Shown here one piece after another: positions 1-8,005 of a stretch of 11,872 nucleotides of DNA. The notes under the pieces are model-generated. The model was not told the DNA's origin, searched no databases, and saw only the letters and a list, made by a program, of their open reading frames with translations. Each line of letters begins with the position of its first letter. The first letter of the stretch is position 1. The position numbers and the translations under genes were made by a program. This DNA is from UBA1402 sp964575345 (GTDB lineage: Bacteria > Bacteroidota > Bacteroidia > Bacteroidales > UBA1402), in NCBI GenBank assembly GCA_964575345.1, contig CAZNQD010000062.1:1-11872 (forward strand), written 5' to 3'.

Positions 1-139
1 ATCGGTTTCTTCCAATAAATGGGATGTGCTCTCCTGGCAGTGGAATATTTATGTTAAAGTAGAAAAAACAGGTATACCCATGGCCGTATATTATTTTGTT
101 AATTATGCTGTCAGGGCCTTTTTGAAACGAATAAAATAA
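1..139 (+). CDS. C-terminal end of an unidentified protein (5' truncated by the window)
   Basis: An open frame enters from the window edge (first full codon at base 2) and ends at TAA 137-139, giving the last 45 residues of a protein. The stretch is rich in aromatic residues (several Trp and Tyr) and ends in a basic segment, FLKRIK. Its stop lies only 6 bases before the epimerase start, on the same strand, as expected for the preceding gene of an operon. I do not recognise the family from this fragment. Because the next gene is a sugar-nucleotide-type epimerase, a glycosyltransferase or another surface-polysaccharide enzyme is possible, but that is a guess from context only. Confidence 0.6.
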   Translation, partial: SVSSNKWDVLSWQWNIYVKVEKTGIPMAVYYFVNYAVRAFLKRIK

Positions 140-145
140 GCTGGT

Positions 146-1135
146 ATGAAAATAACCCTGATCGGAGCTTCCGGCTTTGTCGGAACCCGTTTAATGGATC
201 TTCTCCGCAATAAGGGTCACGAATTGTTGAATATTGACAAGCAGCAAAGTCCTTTCTTTCCTGATTTGACCACCATAGCCAATGTGCTGGACAAACAAAG
301 GATAGTTGAATTGCTCAAAGATACCGATTTGGTAATCTTGCTGGCTGCCGAACATCGCGATGACGTAAGTCCTGCCTCTTTGTATTACGATGTCAACGTC
401 ACCGGGATGCAGCATGTGCTCGAAGCTTTGGAGCACAACGGAATAAAACGCCTGGTCTTTTTTAGCTCTGTGGCCATATATGGTCTAAATAAACGGAATC
501 CGGACGAAAGTTTTGCGGCCGATCCCTTTAACCATTACGGAAAAAGCAAATGGCAGGCTGAACAGAAATTACAAAACTGGTACAAAGAACATCCCGACTG
601 GAACATAAACATTGTGCGTCCCACAGTCATCTTTGGTGAACGCAACAGGGGCAATGTATATAACTTACTGCAACAGATTTCCCAGGGCCGTTTCCTGATG
701 GTAGGTAAGGGCCTGAATGTAAAATCTATGGCCTATGTGGGCAATGTGGTGGCATTTGTGGATTATTTGATAGATACAAATAAAGAGGCTTATCAGGTGT
801 ATAATTATATTGATAAGCCCGATTTTGACATGAATAAATTGTTGGCTCTGGTTGGAAAAGTATTGGGTAAACGCATGTCAAAAGTGCATTATCCCTATTT
901 TTTAGGTATGCTTGGAGGCCTGGGCTTTGATCTGTTGTCGTGGCTGACAGGTCGTAAGTTTTCTATCAGCAGTGTACGGGTACGAAAGTTTTGTGCCACC
1001 ACACAATACGATGCCTCCAGAATGCTGGCATCGGGATTTAAAGCTCCCTATACCCTGGAAGAAGGTTTGTCCAGAACCCTGGAATTTGAATTTGTTCATC
1101 CCAGAACCGATGACATTACGTTTAAAAGCGAATAA
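146..1135 (+). CDS. NAD(P)-dependent epimerase/dehydratase (extended SDR family)
   Basis: The 329-residue protein has the extended short-chain dehydrogenase/reductase layout. A glycine-rich nucleotide-binding loop, GASGFVG, sits at residues 7-13 right after the first beta strand. Asp31 after strand 2 fits NAD binding. Ser107/Ser108 and Tyr131-x-x-x-Lys135 (YGKSK) form the catalytic set, and a conserved RPT segment follows near residue 158. Members of this family interconvert or dehydrate nucleotide-linked sugars in the cytoplasm, usually for surface polysaccharide or lipopolysaccharide synthesis. The exact substrate cannot be read from the sequence. The start at 146 puts the glycine loop at the usual distance from the N-terminus. 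It lies 6 bases after the upstream stop and ends 6 bases before ffh, so it is probably translated from a shared transcript. Confidence 0.88.
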   Translation: MKITLIGASGFVGTRLMDLLRNKGHELLNIDKQQSPFFPDLTTIANVLDKQRIVELLKDTDLVILLAAEHRDDVSPASLYYDVNVTGMQHVLEALEHNGIKRLVFFSSVAIYGLNKRNPDESFAADPFNHYGKSKWQAEQKLQNWYKEHPDWNINIVRPTVIFGERNRGNVYNLLQQISQGRFLMVGKGLNVKSMAYVGNVVAFVDYLIDTNKEAYQVYNYIDKPDFDMNKLLALVGKVLGKRMSKVHYPYFLGMLGGLGFDLLSWLTGRKFSISSVRVRKFCATTQYDASRMLASGFKAPYTLEEGLSRTLEFEFVHPRTDDITFKSE

Positions 1136-1141
1136 ATAATT

Positions 1142-2470
1142 ATGATGTTTGAAAATTTGAGTGAACGGCTGGAACGCTCGTTCAAAATTCTTAAAGGTCA
1201 AGGTCGCATCACAGAAATCAATGTGGCCGAAACACTTAAGGAAGTTCGTAAAGCGCTTCTGGATGCTGACGTAAATTATAAGACGGCCAGGCAGTTTACC
1301 GACGATGTCAGGGAAAAGGCTATGGGCATGAATGTCCTGACAGCTGTCAAGCCTCAGGAAATGATGATTAAAATTGTTCACGACGAACTAACCAGCCTGA
1401 TGGGTGGCGAAAGCGTGGATCTGAATATAAAAGGCAGCCCTGCCATCATTTTAATGTCCGGCTTGCAGGGTTCGGGTAAAACCACCTTTTCCTGTAAGCT
1501 GGCCAAACTGCTCAAAACCAAACGGGGTAAAAATCCTCTTTTGGTGGCCTGTGACGTGTATCGTCCTGCTGCCATAGAACAATTGAAAGTATTGGGTGAG
1601 CAAATTGCTGTGCCGGTCTATCTGGAAGAGAATCAAAAAGATCCGGTACAGATTGCCCGCAACGCTCTTCGCTTTGCCAAACAGCAGGGAAACGATCTTA
1701 TAATTATAGATACCGCCGGCCGCCTTGCAGTGGATGAGCTGATGATGACTGAAATCGCGGCCATCAAACAGGCACTCAATCCTCAGGAAATACTCTTCGT
1801 CGTTGACGCCATGACTGGTCAGGATGCTGTCAATACCGCCAAAGAATTCAACGAACGTCTCGATTTTGACGGAGTGGTACTCACCAAACTCGATGGTGAT
1901 ACCCGGGGTGGCGCTGCCTTGTCCATCCGGAGTGTGGTACAAAAGCCCATAAAGTTTATTGGAACGGGTGAAAAACCCGAGGCACTGGATGTGTTTCATC
2001 CTAAACGTATGGCAGATCGTATTCTGGGCATGGGTGATGTGGTGTCGCTGGTGGAAAAGGCTCAGGAGCAATACGACGAAATGGAAGCCCGCCGTCTGCA
2101 CAAAAAGATCATCAAAAATCAGTTTGACTTTGACGATTTCAGAGCCCAGATTGCCCAGATCAAAAAAATGGGCAATCTCAAAGACCTGGCATCCATGATA
2201 CCCGGTGTAGGAAAAGCCATCAAAAATGTAGATATTGACGACAATGCCTTTAAGAATATTGAAGCCATCATCGGTTCAATGACTCCCTTTGAGCGCAGTA
2301 ATCCCACATTGATTGACAGCAGCCGCCGGCAGCGCATAGCCCGGGGCAGTGGTACCAATATTCAGGAAGTCAACAACCTGATGAAACGTTTTGACGAAAC
2401 CCGCAAAATGATGAAAACCGTCAGCACTATGAATCCCAACATGAAGCATGGCGGTAAAAAACATAAATAA
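1142..2470 (+). CDS. ffh: Signal recognition particle protein Ffh (SRP54)
   Basis: The GTPase of the signal recognition particle binds signal peptides of nascent membrane and secreted proteins and delivers ribosomes to FtsY at the inner membrane. All parts are visible in 442 residues: the N-domain helical bundle (about 1-95) with the typical opening MFENLSERLE; the G domain with P-loop GLQGSGKTT (107-115), DTAGR (190-194), TKLDGD (248-253) and GTGEKPE (274-280); and the methionine-rich M domain (about 320-430) with the RNA-binding segment SRRQRIARGSG (394-404). The protein ends in a short basic tail, KHGGKKHK. Two ATG codons stand in tandem at 1142 and 1145. Homologues usually begin MFENL, so 1145 is an equally good start. 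The SRP RNA gene is not in this window. Confidence 0.97.
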   Translation: MMFENLSERLERSFKILKGQGRITEINVAETLKEVRKALLDADVNYKTARQFTDDVREKAMGMNVLTAVKPQEMMIKIVHDELTSLMGGESVDLNIKGSPAIILMSGLQGSGKTTFSCKLAKLLKTKRGKNPLLVACDVYRPAAIEQLKVLGEQIAVPVYLEENQKDPVQIARNALRFAKQQGNDLIIIDTAGRLAVDELMMTEIAAIKQALNPQEILFVVDAMTGQDAVNTAKEFNERLDFDGVVLTKLDGDTRGGAALSIRSVVQKPIKFIGTGEKPEALDVFHPKRMADRILGMGDVVSLVEKAQEQYDEMEARRLHKKIIKNQFDFDDFRAQIAQIKKMGNLKDLASMIPGVGKAIKNVDIDDNAFKNIEAIIGSMTPFERSNPTLIDSSRRQRIARGSGTNIQEVNNLMKRFDETRKMMKTVSTMNPNMKHGGKKHK

Positions 2471-2486
2471 TTCAATGATGCCCATT

Positions 2487-3368
2487 ATGCAACTTATTGA
2501 CGGAAAAGCTGTTTCTGAACAGATAAAAGAAGAAATCGCCCGTGAGGTAGCGCTTATGAAAGCAGCCGGAAAGAAGGTGCCCCACCTGGCCGCCGTACTG
2601 GTAGGCCATGACGGAGGCAGCGAAACCTATGTGACCAATAAAATCAAGGCTTGTCAGGTTTGCGGTTTTGAGTCCTCTTTGGTGCGCTTCGAAGAAACCG
2701 TCAGCGAGGAGACACTGTTGGAAGCGATCAATAAACTCAACAGGGATCAGGCGGTGGACGGCTATATTGTACAATTGCCTCTGCCGGCACATATTGATGA
2801 ACACAAAATTATCGAGGCGATTGATTATCGCAAGGATGTGGATGGTTTTCATCCCATTAATGTCGGTCGTGCATTTATTGGTTTGCCTGCCTTTTTGTCG
2901 GCGACGCCGGCCGGTATACTGGAACTGATCAAACGCTACGAGATTCCTACTGCCGGAAAACATGTGGTGGTAATCGGCCGAAGCAATATCGTAGGCAAGC
3001 CCCTGGCGGCATTGCTCATGCGTAAAGCCTATCCGGGTAATGCAACAGTGACAGTGGTTCATAGCTATTCTGCTGATATTAAGGAGCAATGCATCAAAGC
3101 CGATATCATTATTTGCGCTTTGGGCCGTCCCGGCTTTCTCAAGGCCGATATGGTAAAAGAGGGAGCGGTGGTGATTGATGTTGGAACCACCCGTTTACCC
3201 TCGGATAAAACAAAGAGCGGATTTAAACTCTTTGGAGACGTTGATTTTGAGGCTGTGGCTCCCAAGTGTTCTTTTATTACTCCGGTTCCCGGAGGCGTGG
3301 GCCCCATGACCATAGTTTCGTTGATGAAGAATACGCTGCTGGCCGGTTCCAATGCCATTTATTCCTGA
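2487..3368 (+). CDS. folD: FolD: methylene-tetrahydrofolate dehydrogenase / methenyl-tetrahydrofolate cyclohydrolase
   Basis: This bifunctional cytoplasmic enzyme oxidises 5,10-methylene-THF to methenyl-THF with NAD(P) and hydrolyses it to 10-formyl-THF, feeding purine and formyl-Met-tRNA synthesis. From Met at 2487 it has 293 residues, the normal length, and opens MQLIDGK as Bacteroidales FolD does. The catalytic Tyr48-x-x-x-Lys52 pair, VQLPLP (95-100), KDVDGFHP (116-123), the cofactor loop GRSNIVGKP (164-172) and the C-terminal signature PVPGGVGPMT (266-275) are all present. In-frame ATGs also occur at 2448 (overlapping ffh by 23 bases), 2475 and 2478; 2475 is a reasonable alternative start, while 2448 would add residues without a family counterpart. 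The gene follows ffh by 16 bases. Confidence 0.96.
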   Translation: MQLIDGKAVSEQIKEEIAREVALMKAAGKKVPHLAAVLVGHDGGSETYVTNKIKACQVCGFESSLVRFEETVSEETLLEAINKLNRDQAVDGYIVQLPLPAHIDEHKIIEAIDYRKDVDGFHPINVGRAFIGLPAFLSATPAGILELIKRYEIPTAGKHVVVIGRSNIVGKPLAALLMRKAYPGNATVTVVHSYSADIKEQCIKADIIICALGRPGFLKADMVKEGAVVIDVGTTRLPSDKTKSGFKLFGDVDFEAVAPKCSFITPVPGGVGPMTIVSLMKNTLLAGSNAIYS

Positions 3369-3388
3369 GCCTGACTGCTCTTATCCGA

Positions 3389-4282
3389 ATGAGCCTGAAA
3401 CAGTTTACATATCCCATAGCGGCCGGCCTGCTGAGCGTAGTGTTTGTCTTGAGCCTGTCCTGTAAAACAAAGAATACGGCCGCTGCTTTTATTTCGGGCG
3501 AAGATGAGGCCATATTATCCGGTTTTTTTCAGCAGGCCCGTGAACAAAGGCTGGCAGAAATGAACAGCGGGCAGAGGATTACAGCCATTGCAGGTTACTT
3601 TATTGGGAGTCCCTATGTTGCCGGCAGTCTCGAAGCCCCCGGAGAGGAGAGGCTGCAGATCAATCTTCGTGCTTTTGATTGCCTGACCCTGGTCGAAACA
3701 GTGTTGGCATTGAACGAAACCATAGTGCTGAGAACCGATCCCGACTCCTTTCCGGTTGTTTATCAAAGGGTGCTGCAAAATATCCGCTACCGCAATGGCC
3801 AGCTTCAGGGCTATACTTCCCGTCTGCATTATACCAGCGAATGGCTGCTGAACGGACAGGAAAAGGGGCTCTTTAGTCTTCTGACCGATTTGTTTCCTGC
3901 AGAAGCTTTTCCGCTTGAGCTCAATTACATGTCAACGCACCCGCAAAATTACCCGGCTTTGAGGGGAAATCCCGCCCTGACAGAAGAAATGGCGGCCATC
4001 GAAGCTCGTCTGAATAAAACAAGCCTGAGTTATATCCCCAAGACAAAACTGGCCGAGTATATTGAAGATATACCCGAAGGCAGCATTATTGCAATAACTA
4101 CCAACACTCAAGGCCTGGATATTGCACATATAGGTTTTGCCTTCCGTCAAAATCAAAGCCTGCATCTCTTGCATGCTTCTTCGTCAGATTCTCAGGTGGA
4201 AATTTCGGAACAAGATCTCCTGACATACCTAATGGGCATCAAGCGTTTTAGCGGGATCATGATTGCACAAGTCAATAAGTGA
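3389..4282 (+). CDS. DUF1460 family cell-wall amidase (NlpC/P60-like), probable lipoprotein
   Basis: The 297-residue protein begins with a hydrophobic signal segment (residues 8-24) ending LSLSC. Cys25 could be lipidated, though the lipobox is imperfect. The mature part matches DUF1460 (PF07313), a circularly varied NlpC/P60 group characterised as N-acetylmuramoyl-L-alanine amidases. Visible hallmarks are the GSPYVAGSLE segment (73-82), the nucleophile in FDCLTLVET (Cys98), the histidine in DIAHIGF (His247) and LHASSS (261-266). It would act in the periplasm on peptidoglycan fragments, in turnover or recycling. The open frame extends upstream to 3266 inside folD, but ATG 3389, 20 bases after the folD stop, places the signal peptide at the N-terminus and is preferred. 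Confidence 0.85.
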   Translation: MSLKQFTYPIAAGLLSVVFVLSLSCKTKNTAAAFISGEDEAILSGFFQQAREQRLAEMNSGQRITAIAGYFIGSPYVAGSLEAPGEERLQINLRAFDCLTLVETVLALNETIVLRTDPDSFPVVYQRVLQNIRYRNGQLQGYTSRLHYTSEWLLNGQEKGLFSLLTDLFPAEAFPLELNYMSTHPQNYPALRGNPALTEEMAAIEARLNKTSLSYIPKTKLAEYIEDIPEGSIIAITTNTQGLDIAHIGFAFRQNQSLHLLHASSSDSQVEISEQDLLTYLMGIKRFSGIMIAQVNK

Positions 4283-4333
4283 TTTTAATTGCAGAATTTT
4301 GGAGTCAACATAAGAAAATATCAAAAAAAGTAC

Positions 4334-4341
4334 TACTTTTG
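4334..4341 (+). promoter_or_regulatory. Bacteroidota -7 promoter element for tRNA-His
   Basis: TACTTTTG fits the Bacteroidota primary-sigma -7 consensus TAnnTTTG exactly and ends 16 bases before the tRNA, a suitable distance for a short 5' leader. I see no TTG -33 element at the usual spacing, so the assignment rests on the -7 box and its position. Confidence 0.65.
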
Positions 4342-4357
4342 CAGCCGAAAATAAATG

Positions 4358-4431
<74 letters not shown>

Positions 4432-4439
4432 CGGAAATA

Positions 4440-4474
4440 GTGCAGTCCCCCCTCAGGGGGTTGCACTTTTTTTT
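4440..4474 (+). terminator. Intrinsic terminator after tRNA-His
   Basis: An 11-bp stem (5' arm 4440-4450, 3' arm 4456-4466, two G-T wobbles in the middle) with a short loop is followed immediately by eight T residues at 4467-4474. This is a textbook rho-independent terminator placed 8 bases after the tRNA. It separates the tRNA transcript from ribE. Confidence 0.9.
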
Positions 4475-4533
4475 ATCTGCTTAACTGTCAAATTTATACT
4501 TATCAGTGGTATTAGTTGATTTTTTGGCTAATG

Positions 4534-4565
4534 TTGTGTCGATTTGAAATAATGAAGTATCTTTG
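4534..4565 (+). promoter_or_regulatory. Promoter for ribE (-33 TTG and -7 TATCTTTG)
   Basis: TATCTTTG at 4558-4565 fits TAnnTTTG exactly, and a TTG at 4534-4536 lies 21 bases upstream, a plausible -33 element. The ribE ATG is only 19 bases downstream of the -7 box, so the leader would be very short. That leaves no room for an FMN riboswitch. Confidence 0.7.
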
Positions 4566-4584
4566 CCTGATTAATTGATTAAAC

Positions 4585-5190
4585 ATGTTTTCCGGAATCG
4601 TAGAAGAAGCCGCATCTGTAGTACGTTTAAAAAAAGAGGGAGGAAATCTGCATTTAACCCTTACTTGTTCTTTTGTGAACGAATTAAGCATAGATCAAAG
4701 TATTGCTCACAACGGTGTTTGTCTTACTGTGGTTGATATTAAAGATCAGGAATACACAGTAACGGCCATACAGGAAACCCTGGACAAAACGAATCTGGGC
4801 TTACTCAAACCGGGAGATAAAGTCAATCTGGAACGCAGCCTGCTGGTAAACGGACGTTTGGATGGGCACATGGTGCAGGGCCATGTTGACCGGACCGCTG
4901 TTTGTACTTCGGTTGAGGAAACCAAAGGGAGCTGGCGTTATACTTTCGAATACGATTTTGATAAAGCCATGGCCTTGCAAGGCTATATGACTGTCGAAAA
5001 GGGTTCTGTCTGTGTGAACGGAGTCAGCCTTACGGTTTGTAATTCCGGGGACAAGGTTTTTTCGGTAGCCATTATTCCCTATACTTTCGAGCACACCAAT
5101 TTCCACCGGATAAAGGAAGGAACTGTTGTGAATATCGAATTTGATATCCTGGGCAAATACCTGAGCCGCATGATGCATTTTGCAGATTGA
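4585..5190 (+). CDS. ribE: Riboflavin synthase, alpha subunit
   Basis: The enzyme dismutates two molecules of 6,7-dimethyl-8-ribityllumazine to riboflavin, the last step of riboflavin synthesis in the cytoplasm. The 201-residue protein has the normal length and two tandem lumazine-binding domains (about 1-92 and 93-195). It starts with the family signature MFSGIVEE. Domain 1 carries NGVCLTVV (43-50, with Cys46) and GHMVQGHVD (94-102) opens domain 2. The corresponding second-domain repeat is VNGVSLTV (144-151). No other riboflavin gene lies nearby, so the pathway is dispersed in this genome. The gene symbol ribE is used for this enzyme in Bacteroidota (ribC in some species). Confidence 0.95.
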   Translation: MFSGIVEEAASVVRLKKEGGNLHLTLTCSFVNELSIDQSIAHNGVCLTVVDIKDQEYTVTAIQETLDKTNLGLLKPGDKVNLERSLLVNGRLDGHMVQGHVDRTAVCTSVEETKGSWRYTFEYDFDKAMALQGYMTVEKGSVCVNGVSLTVCNSGDKVFSVAIIPYTFEHTNFHRIKEGTVVNIEFDILGKYLSRMMHFAD

Positions 5191-5239
5191 TTCTTTTCTT
5201 ACAGGTTTTTTTGCCAAAAAACAATCTCCTTTATACATA

Positions 5240-6556
5240 ATGGAAATACTCATCATTTTATTGTTGATTTTAATGAACGGCTTCCTGTCGATGTCGGAAA
5301 TCGCTCTGGTTTCGTCGCGCAAAAGCCGCCTTGAAACGGATGCCAAAAAAGGCAATCTGGCCGCAAAGCGTATTATTAAAATGTCGGAAAAACCCGAACG
5401 TTTTCTCTCGACCATACAAATAGGCATTACATTGATAGGTATTTTAACCGGTTTGTATTCCGGCGAAGCCCTGTCCGGTGATTTTGCCCGTTTCTTGTCT
5501 GGATGGCCTTTGCTGGAACCTGTATCTTTGGGGCTATCCAAGACAATAATAGTGATTGTGGTCACTTATATTACCCTTATATTCGGCGAGTTACTGCCTA
5601 AGCGCATAGGCATGAGCGCCGCAGAAAAAACATCAAAAATCATTGTCGGACCCATGGAGTTGCTGTCCAAAATAGGAGCTCCTTTTGTTTGGATTTTATC
5701 GGTATCTACCCAGGGATTGATGCGTTTGTTTCACATCAGTGCCAGCGAAGACGGCAAAGTAACCGAAGAAGAAATCAAGGCCATTATTCAGGAAGGAACC
5801 GACGGGGGAGAAATCAAGGAAGTAGAACAGGATATTGTAGAAAGGGTGTTTACTTTGGGTGACCGCAACGTAGGATCGATCATGACTCATCGCAGTGATT
5901 TGGTGTGGCTGGATGTTTCCCGTGAAAATAGTTATTTAAGTGAGCTGATCAAACAAAATTTATTTAACGTGTATCCTGTAGCCGATGGTGAACTCGACGA
6001 GTTGCTGGGAGTGGTTTTTCTCAAAGATCTTTTTCTTCGGGTGGATCGGACGGACTTCAATCTGAGGGAGCTTGTTCACCCTGCATTGTATTTACCCGAA
6101 AATTTAAATGTATACAGAGCTCTGGAGCAAATAAAACAAGCTTACGTTAAATACGGTCTGGTTACTGATGAATTTGGTGAAATTCAGGGTATTGTAACCC
6201 TCAAGGATATTATGACGGCTTTGATAGGTTCAGTGCCGGAACAAGATGAAGAACAGGAAATTATCGAACGCGAAGAAGGAGGATGGCTGGTTGACGGCCA
6301 GACTTCTTTTTATGATTTTCTGGCTCACTTCGATTTAGAAGATTACTACTCAGAGTTCAATTACAATACCATCAGTGGTTTGATCCTAAGTTTACTGGAA
6401 CATATTCCCAAGGAAGGGGAGAAGCTTCATTGGAAAGGCTTCGGCTTTGAAATTGTCGACATGGACGGAGCCAGAATCGACAAAATTATTGTGGAACAAG
6501 AGAGCGAACCAGCGCTAATCCACGAGGAGTTGAACGAAAAAAACAAAGAGGAATAG
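5240..6556 (+). CDS. CNNM/CorC-type membrane protein (DUF21-CBS-CBS-CorC_HlyC)
   Basis: From ATG 5240 the protein has 438 residues. A DUF21/CNNM membrane domain occupies about 1-190, with hydrophobic segments near 2-14, 58-75 and 100-118 and the signature GELLPKRIG (116-124). A pair of CBS domains follows (about 210-270 and 275-333), then a CorC_HlyC domain (about 345-420) and a charged tail. Proteins of this architecture are often annotated as hemolysins; experimental work on relatives points to magnesium or other cation export regulated by nucleotide binding at the CBS pair. The frame stays open back to 5180, overlapping ribE by 11 bases, but the hydrophobic first segment starts at the 5240 Met, so that start is preferred. 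The 49-base gap after ribE has no promoter motif. Confidence 0.88.
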   Translation: MEILIILLLILMNGFLSMSEIALVSSRKSRLETDAKKGNLAAKRIIKMSEKPERFLSTIQIGITLIGILTGLYSGEALSGDFARFLSGWPLLEPVSLGLSKTIIVIVVTYITLIFGELLPKRIGMSAAEKTSKIIVGPMELLSKIGAPFVWILSVSTQGLMRLFHISASEDGKVTEEEIKAIIQEGTDGGEIKEVEQDIVERVFTLGDRNVGSIMTHRSDLVWLDVSRENSYLSELIKQNLFNVYPVADGELDELLGVVFLKDLFLRVDRTDFNLRELVHPALYLPENLNVYRALEQIKQAYVKYGLVTDEFGEIQGIVTLKDIMTALIGSVPEQDEEQEIIEREEGGWLVDGQTSFYDFLAHFDLEDYYSEFNYNTISGLILSLLEHIPKEGEKLHWKGFGFEIVDMDGARIDKIIVEQESEPALIHEELNEKNKEE

Positions 6557-6575
6557 ATTGCAATTAACTTTTATG

Positions 6576-7376
6576 TCACCAACCGCCTTTGGCGCCTCCT
6601 CCGCCGAAGCGTCCGCCTCCGAAACCTCCAAATCCTCCGCCTGAGCTGCCGCCACCCCAGGAACCACCCCTGTTGCGGCCTCCCGATAACATGCCGGATA
6701 AGATTACGGCTTTAGCCAAATCGCTCAGGATGCCTTTGCCTTTGTTGTTGCCACTTACGTCATTATTTCCTTTGTTTTTTTTGCTTATCAGCACAAGGAT
6801 AACAATTATAAAAACAACAAATAAAATGAAGAAGACAAAGACAGACACATAATTTTCCTCTGAGGGAGGAAAGGTGTATTCTCCTGAAGCGATGAGCTTA
6901 ATGCGGTTCAAGCCGGCTTGTATACCCTCAAAATAACGTTCCTGTCGAAACAGGGGCAACATTTCTTCTTCGATGATGCGTTTACAGACGACATCGGTCA
7001 ACACCGCTTCCAGCCCATAACCCGTGGCTATGGCTATTTCCCCTCCTGTACCTGTTTTAGTTTTTATAAGTAATACAGCGCCGTTATCAAAACCCTTTTG
7101 ACCCACCTGCCATTGTTCTCCGATTTTAAAAGCCAGATCCAGCACATCCATGCCCTTCAAATCGTTTACGATTACCAGGCAAATCTGGTTGGAAGTGCTA
7201 TTGTCAAATGCCACCAAATCGCGTTCCAGGGAATGGGATTCAGCAGGATCCAGCAAGCCGGCAAAATCGTTGACCAGCCTCGGAGGAACAGGCCTTTGGG
7301 GGATTTGAGCCTGAGCGCAGAGCGTCAGCCAGAAAGTCAAGGCCAGCAGCAGGCAGCCGCGCAGCAGATGCTTCAT
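6576..7376 (-). CDS. TPM-domain protein with glycine-rich C-terminus (YgcG-like)
   Basis: The 266-residue protein has a signal peptide (hydrophobic 4-20, likely cleaved after AQA near residue 23). A TPM domain (about 34-160) opens LVNDFAGLLDP and contains NGAVLLI and IATGYGLEAVLTD. One transmembrane helix spans 177-198 and a basic linker follows. The last 36 residues are mostly glycine with Ser, Phe and Arg and end in GGW. TPM proteins are membrane-anchored with the domain outside the cytoplasm; some relatives have weak phosphatase activity and others are linked to photosystem repair in plants, so no specific role can be given here. It lies 3 bases after lemA, the usual LemA-TPM pairing, suggesting that the two act together. 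Confidence 0.88.
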   Translation of the reverse strand: MKHLLRGCLLLALTFWLTLCAQAQIPQRPVPPRLVNDFAGLLDPAESHSLERDLVAFDNSTSNQICLVIVNDLKGMDVLDLAFKIGEQWQVGQKGFDNGAVLLIKTKTGTGGEIAIATGYGLEAVLTDVVCKRIIEEEMLPLFRQERYFEGIQAGLNRIKLIASGEYTFPPSEENYVSVFVFFILFVVFIIVILVLISKKNKGNNDVSGNNKGKGILSDLAKAVILSGMLSGGRNRGGSWGGGSSGGGFGGFGGGRFGGGGAKGGW

Positions 7377-7379
7377 AAG

Positions 7380-7967
7380 TTAAAATTGAACCTGAGGAGC
7401 TTTGTGGGCATTCTCTTCGGCTTGGAAATAAGCTTTAGCCTCAAAGCCGAACATACCGGCAATTAAGTTTTTCGGAAAGCGCCTTATGGAAGTGTTGTAT
7501 ATCCTTACCGCTTCGTTGAAACGGTTGCGTTCAACGGCAATACGGTTTTCGGTGCCCTCCAGTTGCGATTGCAGATCCCGGAAGTTCTGATTGGCTTTGA
7601 GTTCGGGGTAGCGTTCAATGACTACCATCAGCCGGCTCAGGGCCTGTCCCAGTCCGTCCTGCGCTTGTTGGAAAGCTGCCAGATTGGCTTCGTTCAGGTT
7701 AGTGGCGTCAAGATTGATCGAGGAGGCTGCAGCACGGGCCTGAATAACTTCGTTCAGGGTATTGCGCTCGAAATCGGCTGCTCCCTGTACTGTGCTCACC
7801 AAATTGGGAATCAAATCCAATCGGCGCTGATACACATTTTCTACCTGAGACCAGGCGGTAGATACATTTTCGTCTGCTGTTACCAGGCTGTTGTAGATCC
7901 TGGTCAACCACAGTCCAATAAGGACGACAACGATAAGAACGATCCAAATGATTCTTGATTTTACCAT
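7380..7967 (-). CDS. LemA family protein
   Basis: The 195-residue protein has one N-terminal membrane helix (about 5-22), then YNSLVTADENVSTAWSQVEN and RRLDLIPNLV (25-57), which are the hallmark of the LemA family. The rest is helical and rich in Gln, Glu and Asn, ending with RFPKNLIAGMFGF and a short tail. LemA proteins sit in the membrane with a helical-bundle domain; their biochemical role is not established. The gene immediately precedes the TPM-domain gene on the same strand, an arrangement seen in many bacteria. Its start is 38 bases after the yihY-like stop, and I see no TAnnTTTG box in that gap, so it may be read from upstream. Confidence 0.92.
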   Translation of the reverse strand: MVKSRIIWIVLIVVVLIGLWLTRIYNSLVTADENVSTAWSQVENVYQRRLDLIPNLVSTVQGAADFERNTLNEVIQARAAASSINLDATNLNEANLAAFQQAQDGLGQALSRLMVVIERYPELKANQNFRDLQSQLEGTENRIAVERNRFNEAVRIYNTSIRRFPKNLIAGMFGFEAKAYFQAEENAHKAPQVQF

Positions 7968-8005
7968 GAATGTAGTATTTAAGTGAATAGCGTTTTTAAT
8001 TAATA

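Noticed and set aside
1451..2101. Long antisense frame of 216 codons opposite ffh
   Set aside because: Shadow of the ffh reading frame; no recognisable domain, and ffh is intact and highly conserved.
3266..3388. Upstream extension of the DUF1460 protein inside folD
   Set aside because: The added 41 residues lie in a second frame of the conserved folD end and would bury the signal peptide; ATG 3389 is the natural start.
4475..4584. Possible FMN riboswitch before riboflavin synthase
   Set aside because: The promoter -7 box ends 19 bases before the ATG, so the transcript leader is far too short for the aptamer, and no aptamer motifs are seen.
5180..5239. Upstream extension of the CNNM/CorC-type protein overlapping ribE
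   Set aside because: The extra 20 residues are polar and precede the first membrane helix that begins directly at the 5240 Met, as in relatives.
6589..6852. Proline-rich frame of 87 codons on the plus strand
   Set aside because: It is the complement of the glycine codons in the tail of the TPM-domain protein, which gives an artificial polyproline translation.
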